A DNA stretch of 64,000 bases, from NCBI GenBank assembly GCA_031294825.1, contig JAUMPM010000067.1, forward strand, positions 1 to 64,000, written 5' to 3'. The translations under genes were made by a program, and so were the position numbers. Below the pieces are notes generated by a model, which did not search any database, was not told where the DNA came from, and saw only the letters and a list, made by a program, of their open reading frames with translations. The stretch comes from Collinsella sp. GTDB taxonomy: Bacteria; Actinomycetota; Coriobacteriia; Coriobacteriales; Coriobacteriaceae. Positions 55,533-64,000 of this stretch are shown here, one piece after another; the first letter of the stretch is position 1; every line of letters begins with the position of its first letter.

Positions 55533-56321
55533 ATGGCCAACATGACGAGCTCGGTTTCGGCATCGCAGGTTGCCGGTGAGTTGGCGAGCGCCACGTTTGA
55601 GGAGATTCCCGCCCTCGTGGAGCATTATCGCGAGGACCCGCGCCAGCAGGTGATCAAGGCTTGCGAACGCGCCCTCAAACGCCATGCCAAAGAGCTTGCC
55701 GAGCGCGAGCGCGTCAATGACATGTACGAGCTTATGCATGAGCTTGGCGGCGATGGAGTGGTCGTTGGTGTCGACGAGGTGGGTCGCGGATCGGTGGCCG
55801 GTCCTTTGACGGTATGCGCTGTCTGCCTTCCTATGGAGCCGCGCGTCTGGGGCATCAACGATTCCAAAAAGCTCACGCCGGCGCGCCGCGAGTTGCTCTC
55901 AGTGAAGATTGCCGAGGTGGCGACGGCGATCGGTTTTTGCCATATCGCGCCTAAGGATATCGATGAGATGGGCATGGCCCGTGCTATCCGTACCGCCGTT
56001 GCGGGCGCCGTGGCCGATACGGGGCTCGAGCCCGATTGCGTGCTTATGGATGGCAACCCCTTGGGCGCCGTTCCTAACGAGCGCGATGTGGTGAAAGGCG
56101 ATGCCAAGATCGCCTGCATCGCCGCGGCGTCCATCATGGCCAAGGTCACGCGTGACGAGATGATGGTCGAGTACGACGCCGAGTATCCCGAGTACCATCT
56201 GGCCGAGTCGAAGGGCTATGCGAGCCCCGAGCACATCGAGGCCATTCGCAAACATGGACTTTGTCCGCTGCACCGCGTGAGCTTTTGCGGAAACTTTCTG
56301 CAGACTGAGCGCCTTTTCTAG
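55533..56321 (+). CDS. rnhB: Ribonuclease HII
   Basis: RNase HII cuts RNA within RNA-DNA hybrids and starts removal of misincorporated ribonucleotides. The core begins near residue 75 with VVGVDEVGRGSVAGPL (the DE pair), then INDSKKLTPARREL, and ends with the conserved YASPEHIEAIRKHGLCPLHR. The 262-residue protein carries a ~70-residue helical N-terminal extension, as in some Firmicutes RnhB (for example B. subtilis). ATG 55533 has AAGGAGGG six bases before it; the ATG at 55515 lies upstream of that site. Confidence 0.95.
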   Translation: MANMTSSVSASQVAGELASATFEEIPALVEHYREDPRQQVIKACERALKRHAKELAERERVNDMYELMHELGGDGVVVGVDEVGRGSVAGPLTVCAVCLPMEPRVWGINDSKKLTPARRELLSVKIAEVATAIGFCHIAPKDIDEMGMARAIRTAVAGAVADTGLEPDCVLMDGNPLGAVPNERDVVKGDAKIACIAAASIMAKVTRDEMMVEYDAEYPEYHLAESKGYASPEHIEAIRKHGLCPLHRVSFCGNFLQTERLF

Positions 56322-56370
56322 GCCAATTGTGGAGACATGGACCTCTGGGGTTTTATAAACCTGCTGGTAG

Positions 56371-56412
56371 CGGGCCGTATGCAACACCATTGTTGCGTAC
56401 GGCCCGTTTTTT
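56371..56412 (+). terminator. Terminator after rnhB
   Basis: A 16-bp stem starting CGGGCCGTATGCAACA (one G-T pair) with a CCAT loop is followed by TTTTTT. Confidence 0.95.
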
Positions 56413-56510
56413 GACGGCATTTGGTCAGCTTTTGGTTTGCTTCCGGTACTTACCCGCATGAAAGGTGCCCTCATCATCGGGGCAATGCAGTGTGCGGGAA
56501 AGGAGACCCC

Positions 56511-56996
56511 ATGAGTGCCGCAAGCAAAAAGAGCAAGACGCAGCAGCTCAAGGAGCGTTGGGAAAACGGCGAGCTCGACTCCGGGGCGATGACGCCCGAG
56601 TTTATCAAGGGACTCAGTCCCCGCGAGCTAGGCATGCTGGGCGAGCTGATCACCATCGACTACTTTAACGAGCGCGGCTACACCTTGCTGGAGCAGGGCT
56701 ATCGTTGCACCGAGGGCGAGGCCGATCTGGTGCTGCTCGATGAGCTCGACGATGTCGTGGTGATGGCCGAGGTCAAGACCAGACGCGTTTCGCTGGATTG
56801 CACCACGCGGGTCTTTCCCGAGGAGGCCGTGGACGCCCAAAAGCAACGCCGCTACCGCCGCATCGCAAGTTGCTATCTCATGGAGCATTATCCGCTCAAG
56901 GCGATTCGCTTCGATGCTGTGGGTGTCACCATCCGCGGCGGGCATATCGCCGAGATCGAGCATCAGTACAACGCGTTCGATTGGCAGGTGTCGTGA
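56511..56996 (+). CDS. YraN/UPF0102 family nuclease-like protein
   Basis: In this 161-residue protein the C-terminal ~110 residues match the YraN fold, a restriction-endonuclease-like family: LGELITIDYFNERGYTLLEQ, EGEADLVLLDE and VVMAEVKTRR hold the (E)-D-ExK-type residues. A ~45-residue basic N-terminal extension (SAASKKSKTQQLKERWENG) precedes it. The role is unresolved; relatives occur next to rnhB, comM and dprA, as here. AAAGGAG is well spaced before the ATG at 56511, and its TGA overlaps the comM ATG. Confidence 0.88.
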   Translation: MSAASKKSKTQQLKERWENGELDSGAMTPEFIKGLSPRELGMLGELITIDYFNERGYTLLEQGYRCTEGEADLVLLDELDDVVVMAEVKTRRVSLDCTTRVFPEEAVDAQKQRRYRRIASCYLMEHYPLKAIRFDAVGVTIRGGHIAEIEHQYNAFDWQVS

Positions 56997-58519
56997 TGGC
57001 GTTCGAGACGTTTGCCGTTCACGCGGCCTGCATCCGCGGCGTCGAGGCGATTCACGTCACGGTCGAGGTCTCGCTTGCCGGTGGCGTTCCGGGCATCCAG
57101 ATGCTCGGCATTCCGAGTATGGAGGTGATGGAGTCACGCGGTCGTATTCGCTGCGCGATGCGCTCCGCCGGGTTCGAGATCCCGCGCTCGGGCATTACCG
57201 TTAACCTGGCACCCGGCGATATCCGCAAGACCGGTAGCGGCTTTGACCTGCCCATCGCCATCGCGGTTCTAGCGGCCGATGAGCAGATTCCCCGTGACAA
57301 CCTCGATCGCTGCCTTATCGCAGGTGAGCTTGGTCTGGACGGTACGGTGCTTCCCGTCAAGGGCGAGGTGGCGTTTCAGCTATTGGCTCGCGACATGGGG
57401 CTGTCTTTTATCGCCGGCAGGTCCGACCAGCATGTGCCACTCGCGGGCGTAGATTGCGGCTTTATCGACCATCTGTCTCAGCTTGCTCATGGCATGGGCG
57501 ATGCCGCACGGCACTACTTGGATTCCGAGGGTGTCGAGGCGACCTTTGAGCCCGAGCTCGACTATGCAGACGTGCTGGGGCAGGAAGTCGCTAAACGCGG
57601 CATGGCGCTTGCGGCGGCAGGAGAACTCGGCTTGCTCATGATCGGGTCTCCGGGATCGGGCAAGACGATGCTCGCACGCCGTATGACCGGCATCCTGCCC
57701 GAGCTTTCCGTTGAGGATCAGCAGGAGGCACTGTGCATCCATTCGGTTTTGGGTGAGAACATTGATGGCTTGTTGGCGGGGCACCGCCCCTTCCGCAGTC
57801 CCCACCACAGTATTTCGACCGCAGGCCTTATCGGCGGCGGGCGCCCGGTGCACCCGGGTGAGATCAGCCTTGCTCATGGCGGCGTGCTCTTTTTGGACGA
57901 GCTTGCCGAGTTTCCCACTGGCGTGCTGCAGACGCTGCGTCAGCCCATCGAGCGCGGCTACGTGAGGATCGTACGCGTCGACGGGGCTTTTACCTTCCCG
58001 TCGCGCTTTCAGCTGCTGGCTGCGAGCAATCCCTGCCCCTGCGGCTTTTTGGGCGATCGCGAGGTGCCGTGTCGCTGCTCGGCGGCGATGGTCGAGCGCT
58101 ATCGGTCTAAACTGCGCGGTCCTTTGGCCGACCGTATCGACATGATGATCGATGTGACCCGTCCCGACCCTCAAGTGATTATCGAGGGTGCGGAGGGCAT
58201 GTCGTCGGCCGAGTTACGTGACTACGTTGTGCGCGGTCGCGCCTTTCGCGCTTGGCGCGAATCCCGCATGGACGATGCGGATGCCGAGGCCGAGGATGAC
58301 GAGACTCGGTCCATTGACGGCGTCGTTTCGACCTTTGAGCTCGATGATGCGGCGGAGAAGTGTGTGCTCGGCCTGTCGAAGCGCACGCATCTCACAGGGC
58401 GTGGCATCGTGCGCCTTGTTCGCATTGCGCGCACGATCGCAGATGTCGCCGAGAGCGAGCAGGTGACGCAGGACCACGTGCTCGAGGCGGCGATGTACCA
58501 GGGAAGGAGGGACCAATGA
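56996..58519 (+). CDS. comM: ComM/YifB family Mg-chelatase-like AAA+ ATPase
   Basis: ComM is a hexameric helicase that drives branch migration during natural transformation in several bacteria. The 507-residue protein has the N-terminal ChlI-like domain (VHAACIRGVEAIHVTVEVSLAGG in pieces, NLAPGDIRKTGSGFDLPIA), the AAA+ core with GSPGSGKTMLARR, RPFRSPHHSIS, GVLFLDELAEF and NPCPCGFLGD (a Cys pair), and a C-terminal Mg-chelatase helical domain. It starts inside the yraN stop (TGATG) and overlaps dprA, so transcription and translation are coupled. The comM-dprA pair suggests DNA uptake or processing ability. Confidence 0.95.
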   Translation: MAFETFAVHAACIRGVEAIHVTVEVSLAGGVPGIQMLGIPSMEVMESRGRIRCAMRSAGFEIPRSGITVNLAPGDIRKTGSGFDLPIAIAVLAADEQIPRDNLDRCLIAGELGLDGTVLPVKGEVAFQLLARDMGLSFIAGRSDQHVPLAGVDCGFIDHLSQLAHGMGDAARHYLDSEGVEATFEPELDYADVLGQEVAKRGMALAAAGELGLLMIGSPGSGKTMLARRMTGILPELSVEDQQEALCIHSVLGENIDGLLAGHRPFRSPHHSISTAGLIGGGRPVHPGEISLAHGGVLFLDELAEFPTGVLQTLRQPIERGYVRIVRVDGAFTFPSRFQLLAASNPCPCGFLGDREVPCRCSAAMVERYRSKLRGPLADRIDMMIDVTRPDPQVIIEGAEGMSSAELRDYVVRGRAFRAWRESRMDDADAEAEDDETRSIDGVVSTFELDDAAEKCVLGLSKRTHLTGRGIVRLVRIARTIADVAESEQVTQDHVLEAAMYQGRRDQ

Positions 58520-59451
58520 TGGCTGAGGGGACCTTCGAGCTGCATCCAGGTGACGCGTTGTATCCCGAGACCGTTTTGGAACTTTCTGATGTACCTCAGA
58601 CGCTCTATGTGCGCGGCAACCCCGAGGCGCTTTCGACGCCCGCGCTCTCCATCATCGGTGCGCGAAAGGCCTCGCCGTATGGTCTTGCCGTGGCAGAGCT
58701 TGCGGCGAAGGTGGCGGTTGAGGCGGGAGTGACGGTAGTTTCGGGCGGTGCAGTCGGTTGTGACCAGGCCTCGGGTTGGGCTGCGGTCAACGCCGGCGGC
58801 AAACACGTCGTGGTGCTGGGGACGGGCGCCGACGTGGTCTACCCGCGTTCGAGCGCGGGGCTTATTACGCGCACGCTCGATACGGGCGGCGCGGTCGTGT
58901 CGATCTCTCCGTGGGGCATGGGTCCGCGCAAGTTTGCCTTTCCGCGTCGCAATCGCGTGATCGCGGCCCTGTCGCAAGCCCTCTTTGTATCCGAGGCGGG
59001 TATGCCTTCCGGGACGTTTTCTACAGCCGAGGCTGCTATGGATTTGGGGCGCGAACTTCTTGCCGTGCCGGGGTCGATCCTATCGCCCGAGTCGCGTGGC
59101 ACGAATTACCTCATTGCGAACGGTGCCTGCTGCATTGTCGACGAGGAGTCCATCGAGATGGCTATCTCTCGCATATACGGCACCCTGCGCTACTCGCGCC
59201 CCGATGCTCCCGGCATTGCCGACCTGAATCCAACACAGCAGACCGTGATGCATGCGCTCATCGCCTCTCCGCTCAAGGTCGACGACATCGCGGCGCTCGT
59301 CTCACTCGATGCTGTCGGCGTACTCAAACTCTTGGGTTCGCTTGAACTCGAGGGCCTTATCGAGCGCATGATGGATGGAAGGTATGCGCCCTCCAAGTTT
59401 GCCCTTCACGCCCAGACGCCCTTCGGTCACAATGGAAAACGTGTCAATTAG
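58516..59451 (+). CDS. dprA: DNA processing protein DprA/Smf
   Basis: DprA loads RecA on incoming single-stranded DNA. The 311-residue protein has the Rossmann-like core (LSIIGARKASPYGLAVAELA, VVSGGAVGCDQASG, VVVLGTGADVVYPRSS, FPRRNRVIAALSQALFVSEA, SGTFSTAEAAMDLGRELLAVPG in parts) and a C-terminal winged-helix part (NPTQQTVMHALIASPLKVDDIA). Here GCDQASG replaces the usual GIDxxAH, so the conserved His is absent. The ATG overlaps the comM stop (ATGA) and AAGGAGGG lies just before. Confidence 0.95.
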   Translation: MMAEGTFELHPGDALYPETVLELSDVPQTLYVRGNPEALSTPALSIIGARKASPYGLAVAELAAKVAVEAGVTVVSGGAVGCDQASGWAAVNAGGKHVVVLGTGADVVYPRSSAGLITRTLDTGGAVVSISPWGMGPRKFAFPRRNRVIAALSQALFVSEAGMPSGTFSTAEAAMDLGRELLAVPGSILSPESRGTNYLIANGACCIVDEESIEMAISRIYGTLRYSRPDAPGIADLNPTQQTVMHALIASPLKVDDIAALVSLDAVGVLKLLGSLELEGLIERMMDGRYAPSKFALHAQTPFGHNGKRVN

Positions 59452-59465
59452 AAAGGTGTTTGCAG

Positions 59466-60803
59466 ATGCAGTTCGATCAGGTGACGGTTATCGGTGGCGG
59501 TCTGGCGGGTTCGGAATGCGCGATCCAGCTGGCAGACCGCGGGTTTGCCGTAAAGCTGTGCGAGATGCGCCCCCAGGTGAGCTCCCCGGCTCACCATACC
59601 GATCACCTGGCAGAGCTCGTCTGCTCCAATTCGTTTAAGTCGACCCGTCCGGATTCCGCGGCTGGTTTGCTGAAGGCCGAGCTTGAGCGCATGGGTTCAG
59701 TCCTGCTCGACTGCGCCCATCGCGCTGCTGTTCCCGCTGGTGGCGCCCTGGCGGTCGACCGTGTTACATTCTCCGAGCTCGTCGAGGCTGAGGTTGCCGC
59801 CCGCCCCAATATCGAGGTCGTTCACGGCGAGGTCACCCAGATCCCCGAGGGCCACGTGGTCATTGCCGCGGGCCCGCTGTGTTCACCGGCGCTGAGCGAA
59901 GAGGTCATGAAGCTCGTCGGTGGCGACGCCCTTGCGTTCTTCGATGCCGCGGCGCCGATCGTCGATGCCTCCACGCTCGATATGGACGTGCTGTTTTCGC
60001 AGTCGCGCTACGAGGAGCAGGGGAGCGGCGACTATCTCAACGCTCCGCTCAACAAGGAGGAGTACGAGGCCTTTATCGAGGCGCTCACCACGGCCGACCG
60101 CGTGGTGCTCAAGGACTTTGAGGGCGGCGATCTGTTCCAGGCCTGCCAGCCTGCCGAGGAGGTTGCGCGCACCGGCAAGGACGCCATTCGCTTTGGCGCC
60201 ATGAAGCCCGTCGGCCTCACCGACCCGCGTACCGGACGTCGCCCTTGGGCGGCGATTCAGCTGCGTGCCGAGAACAAGGAGAAGACCGCCTATAACCTGG
60301 TGGGCTTCCAGACCAACCTGACCTTTGGCGAGCAGAAGCGCGTCTTCCATATGGTGCCGGGCCTGGAGAACGCTGAGTTCTTCCGCTACGGTGTCATGCA
60401 CCGCAATACCTTTGTCGACGCCCCGCACGTGCTCGATGGCACCTTTGCCGTGCCCGGTACCGGCGTGCGCCTGGCCGGTCAGATCACCGGCACCGAGGGG
60501 TACATGGAAGCCGTGGCGACCGGTCTGCTCGCGGCGCTCAACACCTATGCAGAGGCTATCGGCGCCGATTCCGTCGAGTTGCCCCGCGTGGGCGCCCTGG
60601 GTGCGCTCGTGGGCTATGCGACCGATCCTGCCACCGTGGGCTATCAGCCCATGCATGTCAACTTTGGCCTGGTGCCGCCGCTCGAGGACGGTAAGCGCCG
60701 CAGCAAGCGCGACCGCTATCAGGCCTATGCGGACCGTGCGCTCGAGGCCCTCGATGCCTACTTGGCCACGCGTTCTGACTTGTTTGGAGGCGACCGGTCA
60801 TAG
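59466..60803 (+). CDS. trmFO: tRNA (uracil-5-)-methyltransferase, folate/FAD-dependent
   Basis: TrmFO makes m5U54 in the T loop using methylene-tetrahydrofolate and FAD. The 445-residue flavoprotein opens with VIGGGLAGSECAIQLADRG, then HHTDHLAELVCSNSFKST with the catalytic Cys, AGPLCSPALSEEVM, CQPAEEVARTGKDAIRFGAMKPVGL in parts, and GQITGTEGYMEAVATGLLA. ATG 59466 has AAAGG nine bases before it. Its TAG overlaps what seems to be the start of the next gene. TrmFO is typical of Gram-positives, where TrmA is missing. Confidence 0.96.
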   Translation: MQFDQVTVIGGGLAGSECAIQLADRGFAVKLCEMRPQVSSPAHHTDHLAELVCSNSFKSTRPDSAAGLLKAELERMGSVLLDCAHRAAVPAGGALAVDRVTFSELVEAEVAARPNIEVVHGEVTQIPEGHVVIAAGPLCSPALSEEVMKLVGGDALAFFDAAAPIVDASTLDMDVLFSQSRYEEQGSGDYLNAPLNKEEYEAFIEALTTADRVVLKDFEGGDLFQACQPAEEVARTGKDAIRFGAMKPVGLTDPRTGRRPWAAIQLRAENKEKTAYNLVGFQTNLTFGEQKRVFHMVPGLENAEFFRYGVMHRNTFVDAPHVLDGTFAVPGTGVRLAGQITGTEGYMEAVATGLLAALNTYAEAIGADSVELPRVGALGALVGYATDPATVGYQPMHVNFGLVPPLEDGKRRSKRDRYQAYADRALEALDAYLATRSDLFGGDRS

Positions 60804-61720
60804 CCTTTGACCTGTACGACACCGTCGACTCTTTTATCGCCTATATCGCACGCGTTGAGGGGCTTTCTCCCAACACGGTGACGGCCTATGGCTCGAGACT
60901 GGAGCGCTTTGCTGCCTGGTGCGAGCGCGAGGATATTGATGCTTTCGCTGCCGACGTGCGCACCATTCGTCGCTATCTTGCTGAGCTTTCGCGTGAGCAG
61001 GTGGCTCCCCGAACGCTTGCGGCGCACCTGTCGGCTATCCGATCTCTCTATCGCTGGATGGCTGCCGAGGGGATTGTCGAGGGCGATGCGGTCTCGGCGA
61101 TCGCGTCGCCCAAGCTGCCGCGTGACCTGCCGGGCGTCCTTACGACCCAGCAGGTCGAGGCGCTGCTCAAGACGCCTGATACCTCAACACCCGCGGGACT
61201 GCGCGATGCGGCGATGCTCGAGTTGCTCTATGCCTCGGGTGCCCGCATCTCAGAGCTTGCGGCGCTCAATGTGGAATCCATCTCATGGTCCGAGCGCACG
61301 CTGCGCCTGTGGGGCAAGGGGAGCAAGGAGCGTATCGTCCCTCTGTATCGTCGTGCGCTCGATGTGACGCGTCTCTATATTGAAGAGGGGAGGCCGGAGT
61401 TGCTCGCTCGGGCAAAGCGCCGCGACCTCGCTACCGGGCCGCATCCGCTGCTTATATCGGCGCGCGGCAATCGCATGAGCGCCGCGATGCTTCGGCGGCG
61501 GTTCCATACGCTGGCGACGCTCGCCGGCATTCCGGCTGACATCGCCCCGCATGCGATGCGCCATACCTTTGCGACCGACTTGCTCGAGGGCGGTGCGGAC
61601 CTGCGCTCGGTTCAAGAGCTGCTAGGTCATGCGAGCCTGTCCACGACGCAGATCTACACGCATCTCACACCCGATCGGCTTAAACGTGCCGTGGCTCAAG
61701 CCCATCCCCGCGGCGAATAG
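60800..61720 (+). CDS. Xer-type tyrosine recombinase, apparent AUA start
   Basis: XerC/XerD proteins resolve chromosome dimers at dif. From 60800 the frame gives 306 residues, the usual Xer length: a SAM-like N-terminal domain (LYDTVDSFIAYIARVEGLSPNTV in pieces) and a catalytic domain with R149 (SGARISEL), H251 and R254 (HAMRHTFAT), H277 (LGHASL) and nucleophile Y286 (TQIYTHL). There is no ATG, GTG or TTG before GTG 60875-60880, which would delete the first helix. GGAGG at 60786-60790 is nine bases before ATA 60800, which overlaps the trmFO stop (ATAG). I therefore propose an AUA start; a start at the GTG near 60878 is the alternative. Confidence 0.85.
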   Translation: MAFDLYDTVDSFIAYIARVEGLSPNTVTAYGSRLERFAAWCEREDIDAFAADVRTIRRYLAELSREQVAPRTLAAHLSAIRSLYRWMAAEGIVEGDAVSAIASPKLPRDLPGVLTTQQVEALLKTPDTSTPAGLRDAAMLELLYASGARISELAALNVESISWSERTLRLWGKGSKERIVPLYRRALDVTRLYIEEGRPELLARAKRRDLATGPHPLLISARGNRMSAAMLRRRFHTLATLAGIPADIAPHAMRHTFATDLLEGGADLRSVQELLGHASLSTTQIYTHLTPDRLKRAVAQAHPRGE

Positions 61721-61769
61721 TGGCTGGGACGTCCCGCGCCGCACTCAGGTGTGTGGTTTTGATTGCGGG

Positions 61770-61798
61770 TTGGCAGGAAGAGGCATTCCTGCTATCAT
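61770..61798 (+). promoter_or_regulatory. Promoter of rpsB-tsf
   Basis: TTGGCA (61770-61775), a 17-base spacer and TATCAT (61793-61798) precede a ~135-base leader to rpsB. A leader of this length could hold a site for S2 feedback, but I see no motif I can name. Confidence 0.7.
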
Positions 61799-61939
61799 TC
61801 ATCGGGTTGCTTCACGGCAACATGTTTTTATCACGCACGCGCGGCTACTTCATACCGTGGTGCCCGGGCTTTGGTAGCACATGTCCGGGTTGGTTTTGGA
61901 GGATGACCCCGCGCGGAGGCAAACCACAGGAGGTTTAAC

Positions 61940-62668
61940 ATGGCTACCAAGATTAATATCCGCACCCTGCTCGAGGCCGGCTGCCACTTCGGTCACCAGA
62001 CCCGTCGCTGGAACCCCAAGATGAAGCCGTTCATCTTCGGTGAGCGCAACGGCATCTACATCCTCGACCTCAAGCAGACCATCCTCGACGCCGACCAGGC
62101 CTACACCTTCGTCAAGAACGTCGCCAAGGGTGGCAACGTGCTATTCGTCGGCACCAAGAAGCAGGCTCAGGAGGCCGTCAAGAACGCTGCTGAGCGCGCC
62201 AACATGCCTTACATCAACCAGCGTTGGCTCGGCGGTATGCTGACCAACTTCGTCACCATCCGCTCCCGCATCAACCGCATGGAGGAGCTCGAGGCCATGG
62301 TCGAGGACGGCCGCATGGCTGTTCTGCCCAAGAAGGAGCAGGCTGTTCTCGGCAAGGAGCTCACCAAGCTCCAGACCAACCTCGGTGGCGCCCGCGACAT
62401 GAAGGGTCTGCCCCAGGCTCTCTTCGTCATCGACACCAAGCGCGAGGAGAACGCCATCAAGGAGGCTCAGCGCCTGAACATCCCCGTCGTCGCCCTGATC
62501 GACACCAACTCCGATCCCGACGAGGTCGAGTACGGCATCCCCTGCAACGATGACGCTATCTCCGCTGTCACCCTTATGTGCGAGCTCATGGCTGACGCCT
62601 GCCTCGCTGGCTCTGGTAAGGAGCAGGTCTCCGAGGCCGAGATGGCCGCTGAGCCCAAGGCCGAGTAA
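61940..62668 (+). CDS. rpsB: 30S ribosomal protein S2
   Basis: This 242-residue small-subunit protein shows [27 protein letters not shown] in parts, [45 protein letters not shown] and [24 protein letters not shown] in parts, all standard. AGGAGG is six bases before the ATG. Its codon use is strongly biased to C-ending codons, as for a highly expressed gene. tsf follows 45 bases on. Confidence 0.98.
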   Translation: MATKINIRTLLEAGCHFGHQTRRWNPKMKPFIFGERNGIYILDLKQTILDADQAYTFVKNVAKGGNVLFVGTKKQAQEAVKNAAERANMPYINQRWLGGMLTNFVTIRSRINRMEELEAMVEDGRMAVLPKKEQAVLGKELTKLQTNLGGARDMKGLPQALFVIDTKREENAIKEAQRLNIPVVALIDTNSDPDEVEYGIPCNDDAISAVTLMCELMADACLAGSGKEQVSEAEMAAEPKAE

Positions 62669-62713
62669 ATCAGTCTTAGTTAATTCTTTTTCATCTCTTT
62701 GAAAGGAACCACA

Positions 62714-63583
62714 ATGGCCCAGATTACCGCCGCTATGGTCAAGCAGCTCCGCGAGATGACCGACTCCCCGATGATGGAGTGCAAGAAGGCTCTCGTCGAG
62801 GCTGACGGCGACATGGACGCCGCTGTCGACGTTCTGCGTAAGAACGGCCTTGCCAAGGCTGCCAAGAAGGCTGGCCGTGAGACCAACGAGGGCGCTGTCG
62901 CCGCGTTCGTCTCCGAGGATGGCAAGACCGGCGCTCTGCTCGAGCTCTCCTGCGAGACCGACTTCGTTGGCTCTAACGCCAAGTTCACCGGCTTTGCTTC
63001 CAAGGTTGCTGAGGTTGTCGCTACCACCGAGCCTGCTGACGTCGACGCTCTGCTCGAGAAGCCGATGGGCGAGGAGACCGTTTCCTCCGAGCTCACCGAG
63101 ATGATTCACATCATGGGCGAGAACATGAAGATCTCCCGCTTCGCTGCCCGCAAGGCTGAGAACGGCGCGCTCGCTTCTTACATCCACATGGGTGGTAAGA
63201 TCGGCGTCCTCGTCGAGTTCGCCTTCGAGAAGGCTGAGACCGCTCAGGCTGAATCCTTCAAGACCTTCGCTCACGACGTTGCCCTTCAGGTTGCCGCTGT
63301 CGCCCCGATCTGCGCTACCCGCGATCAGGTTCCGGCCGAGACCGTCGAGCACGAGAAGCAGATCTACATGGCTCAGGCTGCCGAGTCCGGCAAGCCCGAG
63401 GCCATTCAGGAGAAGATGGCTGTCGGCCGTCTGGAGAAGTTCTACAAGCAGTCCGTGCTCACCGAGCAGGAGTTCATCAAGGACAGCTCCCTCACCATCA
63501 AGAAGTACGCAGAGCAGGTCTCCAAGGAGCTCGGCGACACCATTACCGTCGTTGCCTTTGACCGTCTGGTCCGTGGCGAGTAA
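62714..63583 (+). CDS. tsf: Elongation factor Ts
   Basis: EF-Ts exchanges GDP for GTP on EF-Tu. The 289-residue protein begins MAQITAAMVKQLREMTDSPM, the UBA-like domain, with MECKKALVEADGDMDAAVDVLRKNG in parts, then the core ELSCETDFVGSNAKF. AAAGGAA is seven bases before ATG 62714; five codons upstream from TTG 62699 are not part of it. It is co-transcribed with rpsB and closed by a terminator. Confidence 0.98.
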   Translation: MAQITAAMVKQLREMTDSPMMECKKALVEADGDMDAAVDVLRKNGLAKAAKKAGRETNEGAVAAFVSEDGKTGALLELSCETDFVGSNAKFTGFASKVAEVVATTEPADVDALLEKPMGEETVSSELTEMIHIMGENMKISRFAARKAENGALASYIHMGGKIGVLVEFAFEKAETAQAESFKTFAHDVALQVAAVAPICATRDQVPAETVEHEKQIYMAQAAESGKPEAIQEKMAVGRLEKFYKQSVLTEQEFIKDSSLTIKKYAEQVSKELGDTITVVAFDRLVRGE

Positions 63584-63606
63584 ATAAGCTCTTGTAGCTG
63601 GTAATG

Positions 63607-63641
63607 AGCAGGCTGTGGGTTTTACTCACAGCCTGCTTTTT
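63607..63641 (+). terminator. Terminator after tsf
   Basis: AGCAGGCTGTG pairs exactly with CACAGCCTGCT around a 9-base loop, followed by TTTTT. Confidence 0.95.
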
Positions 63642-63689
63642 CATGGCTCTTCTTAGAGCCTTTGATAGAATGTTGAGAGTTCAATCTAA

Positions 63690-64000
<311 letters not shown>

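Noticed and set aside
61721..61939. Small gene or named riboswitch in the rpsB leader
   Set aside because: Only a promoter and an unstructured-looking leader are seen; no open frame has a ribosome site and family match.

Overview
The window reads as a chromosomal segment of a high-GC, Gram-positive gut actinobacterium of the class Coriobacteriia, most like Collinsella. This is inferred from gene content, frequent GTG/TTG starts, strong AGGAGG-type ribosome sites, the fused RmlC-RmlD and AroE-AroK enzymes, and mreBCD-PBP2-rodA beside rplU-rpmA-obg. No database search was run. There are no rRNA genes, intact insertion sequences, prophage genes or CRISPR arrays.

Region 1 (1-13,000) is a cell-surface polysaccharide locus. 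It holds the end of a DUF2142-type membrane protein, a secreted repeat protein with a C-terminal CHAP/NlpC-like domain, a double-domain GT2 glycosyltransferase, dTDP-L-rhamnose genes (rfbA, rfbB, fused rfbCD), a polyprenyl-phosphate-type GT2 enzyme, and a two-gene ABC-2 exporter for a lipid-linked glycan. Base composition is patchy. The rfb genes are very GC-rich, whereas a two-gene module lodged between rfbA and rfbB, and the first genes, are much poorer in GC.

Region 2 (13,000-15,100) has tRNA-Arg(TCT), a decayed acyltransferase, and a second, inverted copy of the module found between rfbA and rfbB. Each copy encodes a small DUF4869-like protein with a conserved Cys-containing motif and a ~325-residue P-loop protein with a possible Toprim-like C-terminal half. 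This duplicated pair is the best candidate here for an undescribed system.

Region 3 (15,100-23,940, minus strand) is a near-continuous aromatic amino acid operon, read aroF-tyrA-aroB-aroA-aroC-pheA-aroEK-aroQ. It runs from DAHP synthase to chorismate, prephenate dehydrogenase and prephenate dehydratase. It carries a leader hairpin with a T-run (possible attenuator) and two large internal inverted repeats.

Region 4 (23,940-43,900) starts with tRNA-Arg(CCG). A CtpE-like P-type ATPase, a zinc-ribbon membrane protein, a cyclophilin and a TPR membrane protein follow. Next comes the rod-elongation operon (mreB, mreC, mreD, PBP2, rodA) with a DUF697 protein and a radical-SAM pair. The block ends with rplU, rpmA, obgE, nadD, yqeK and rsfS.

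Region 5 (43,900-64,000) is translation and housekeeping: dinB (minus strand); rpsP-khpA-rimM-trmD-lepB; glyQ-glyS; a PPDK regulator with its ppdK target; rplS, rnhB; yraN-comM-dprA-trmFO-xer; rpsB-tsf; and the start of pyrH. The Xer recombinase appears to begin at an AUA codon overlapping the trmFO stop. A degenerate intergenic repeat family (core ending TTTTAGCTACCC) occurs at three places in the window.
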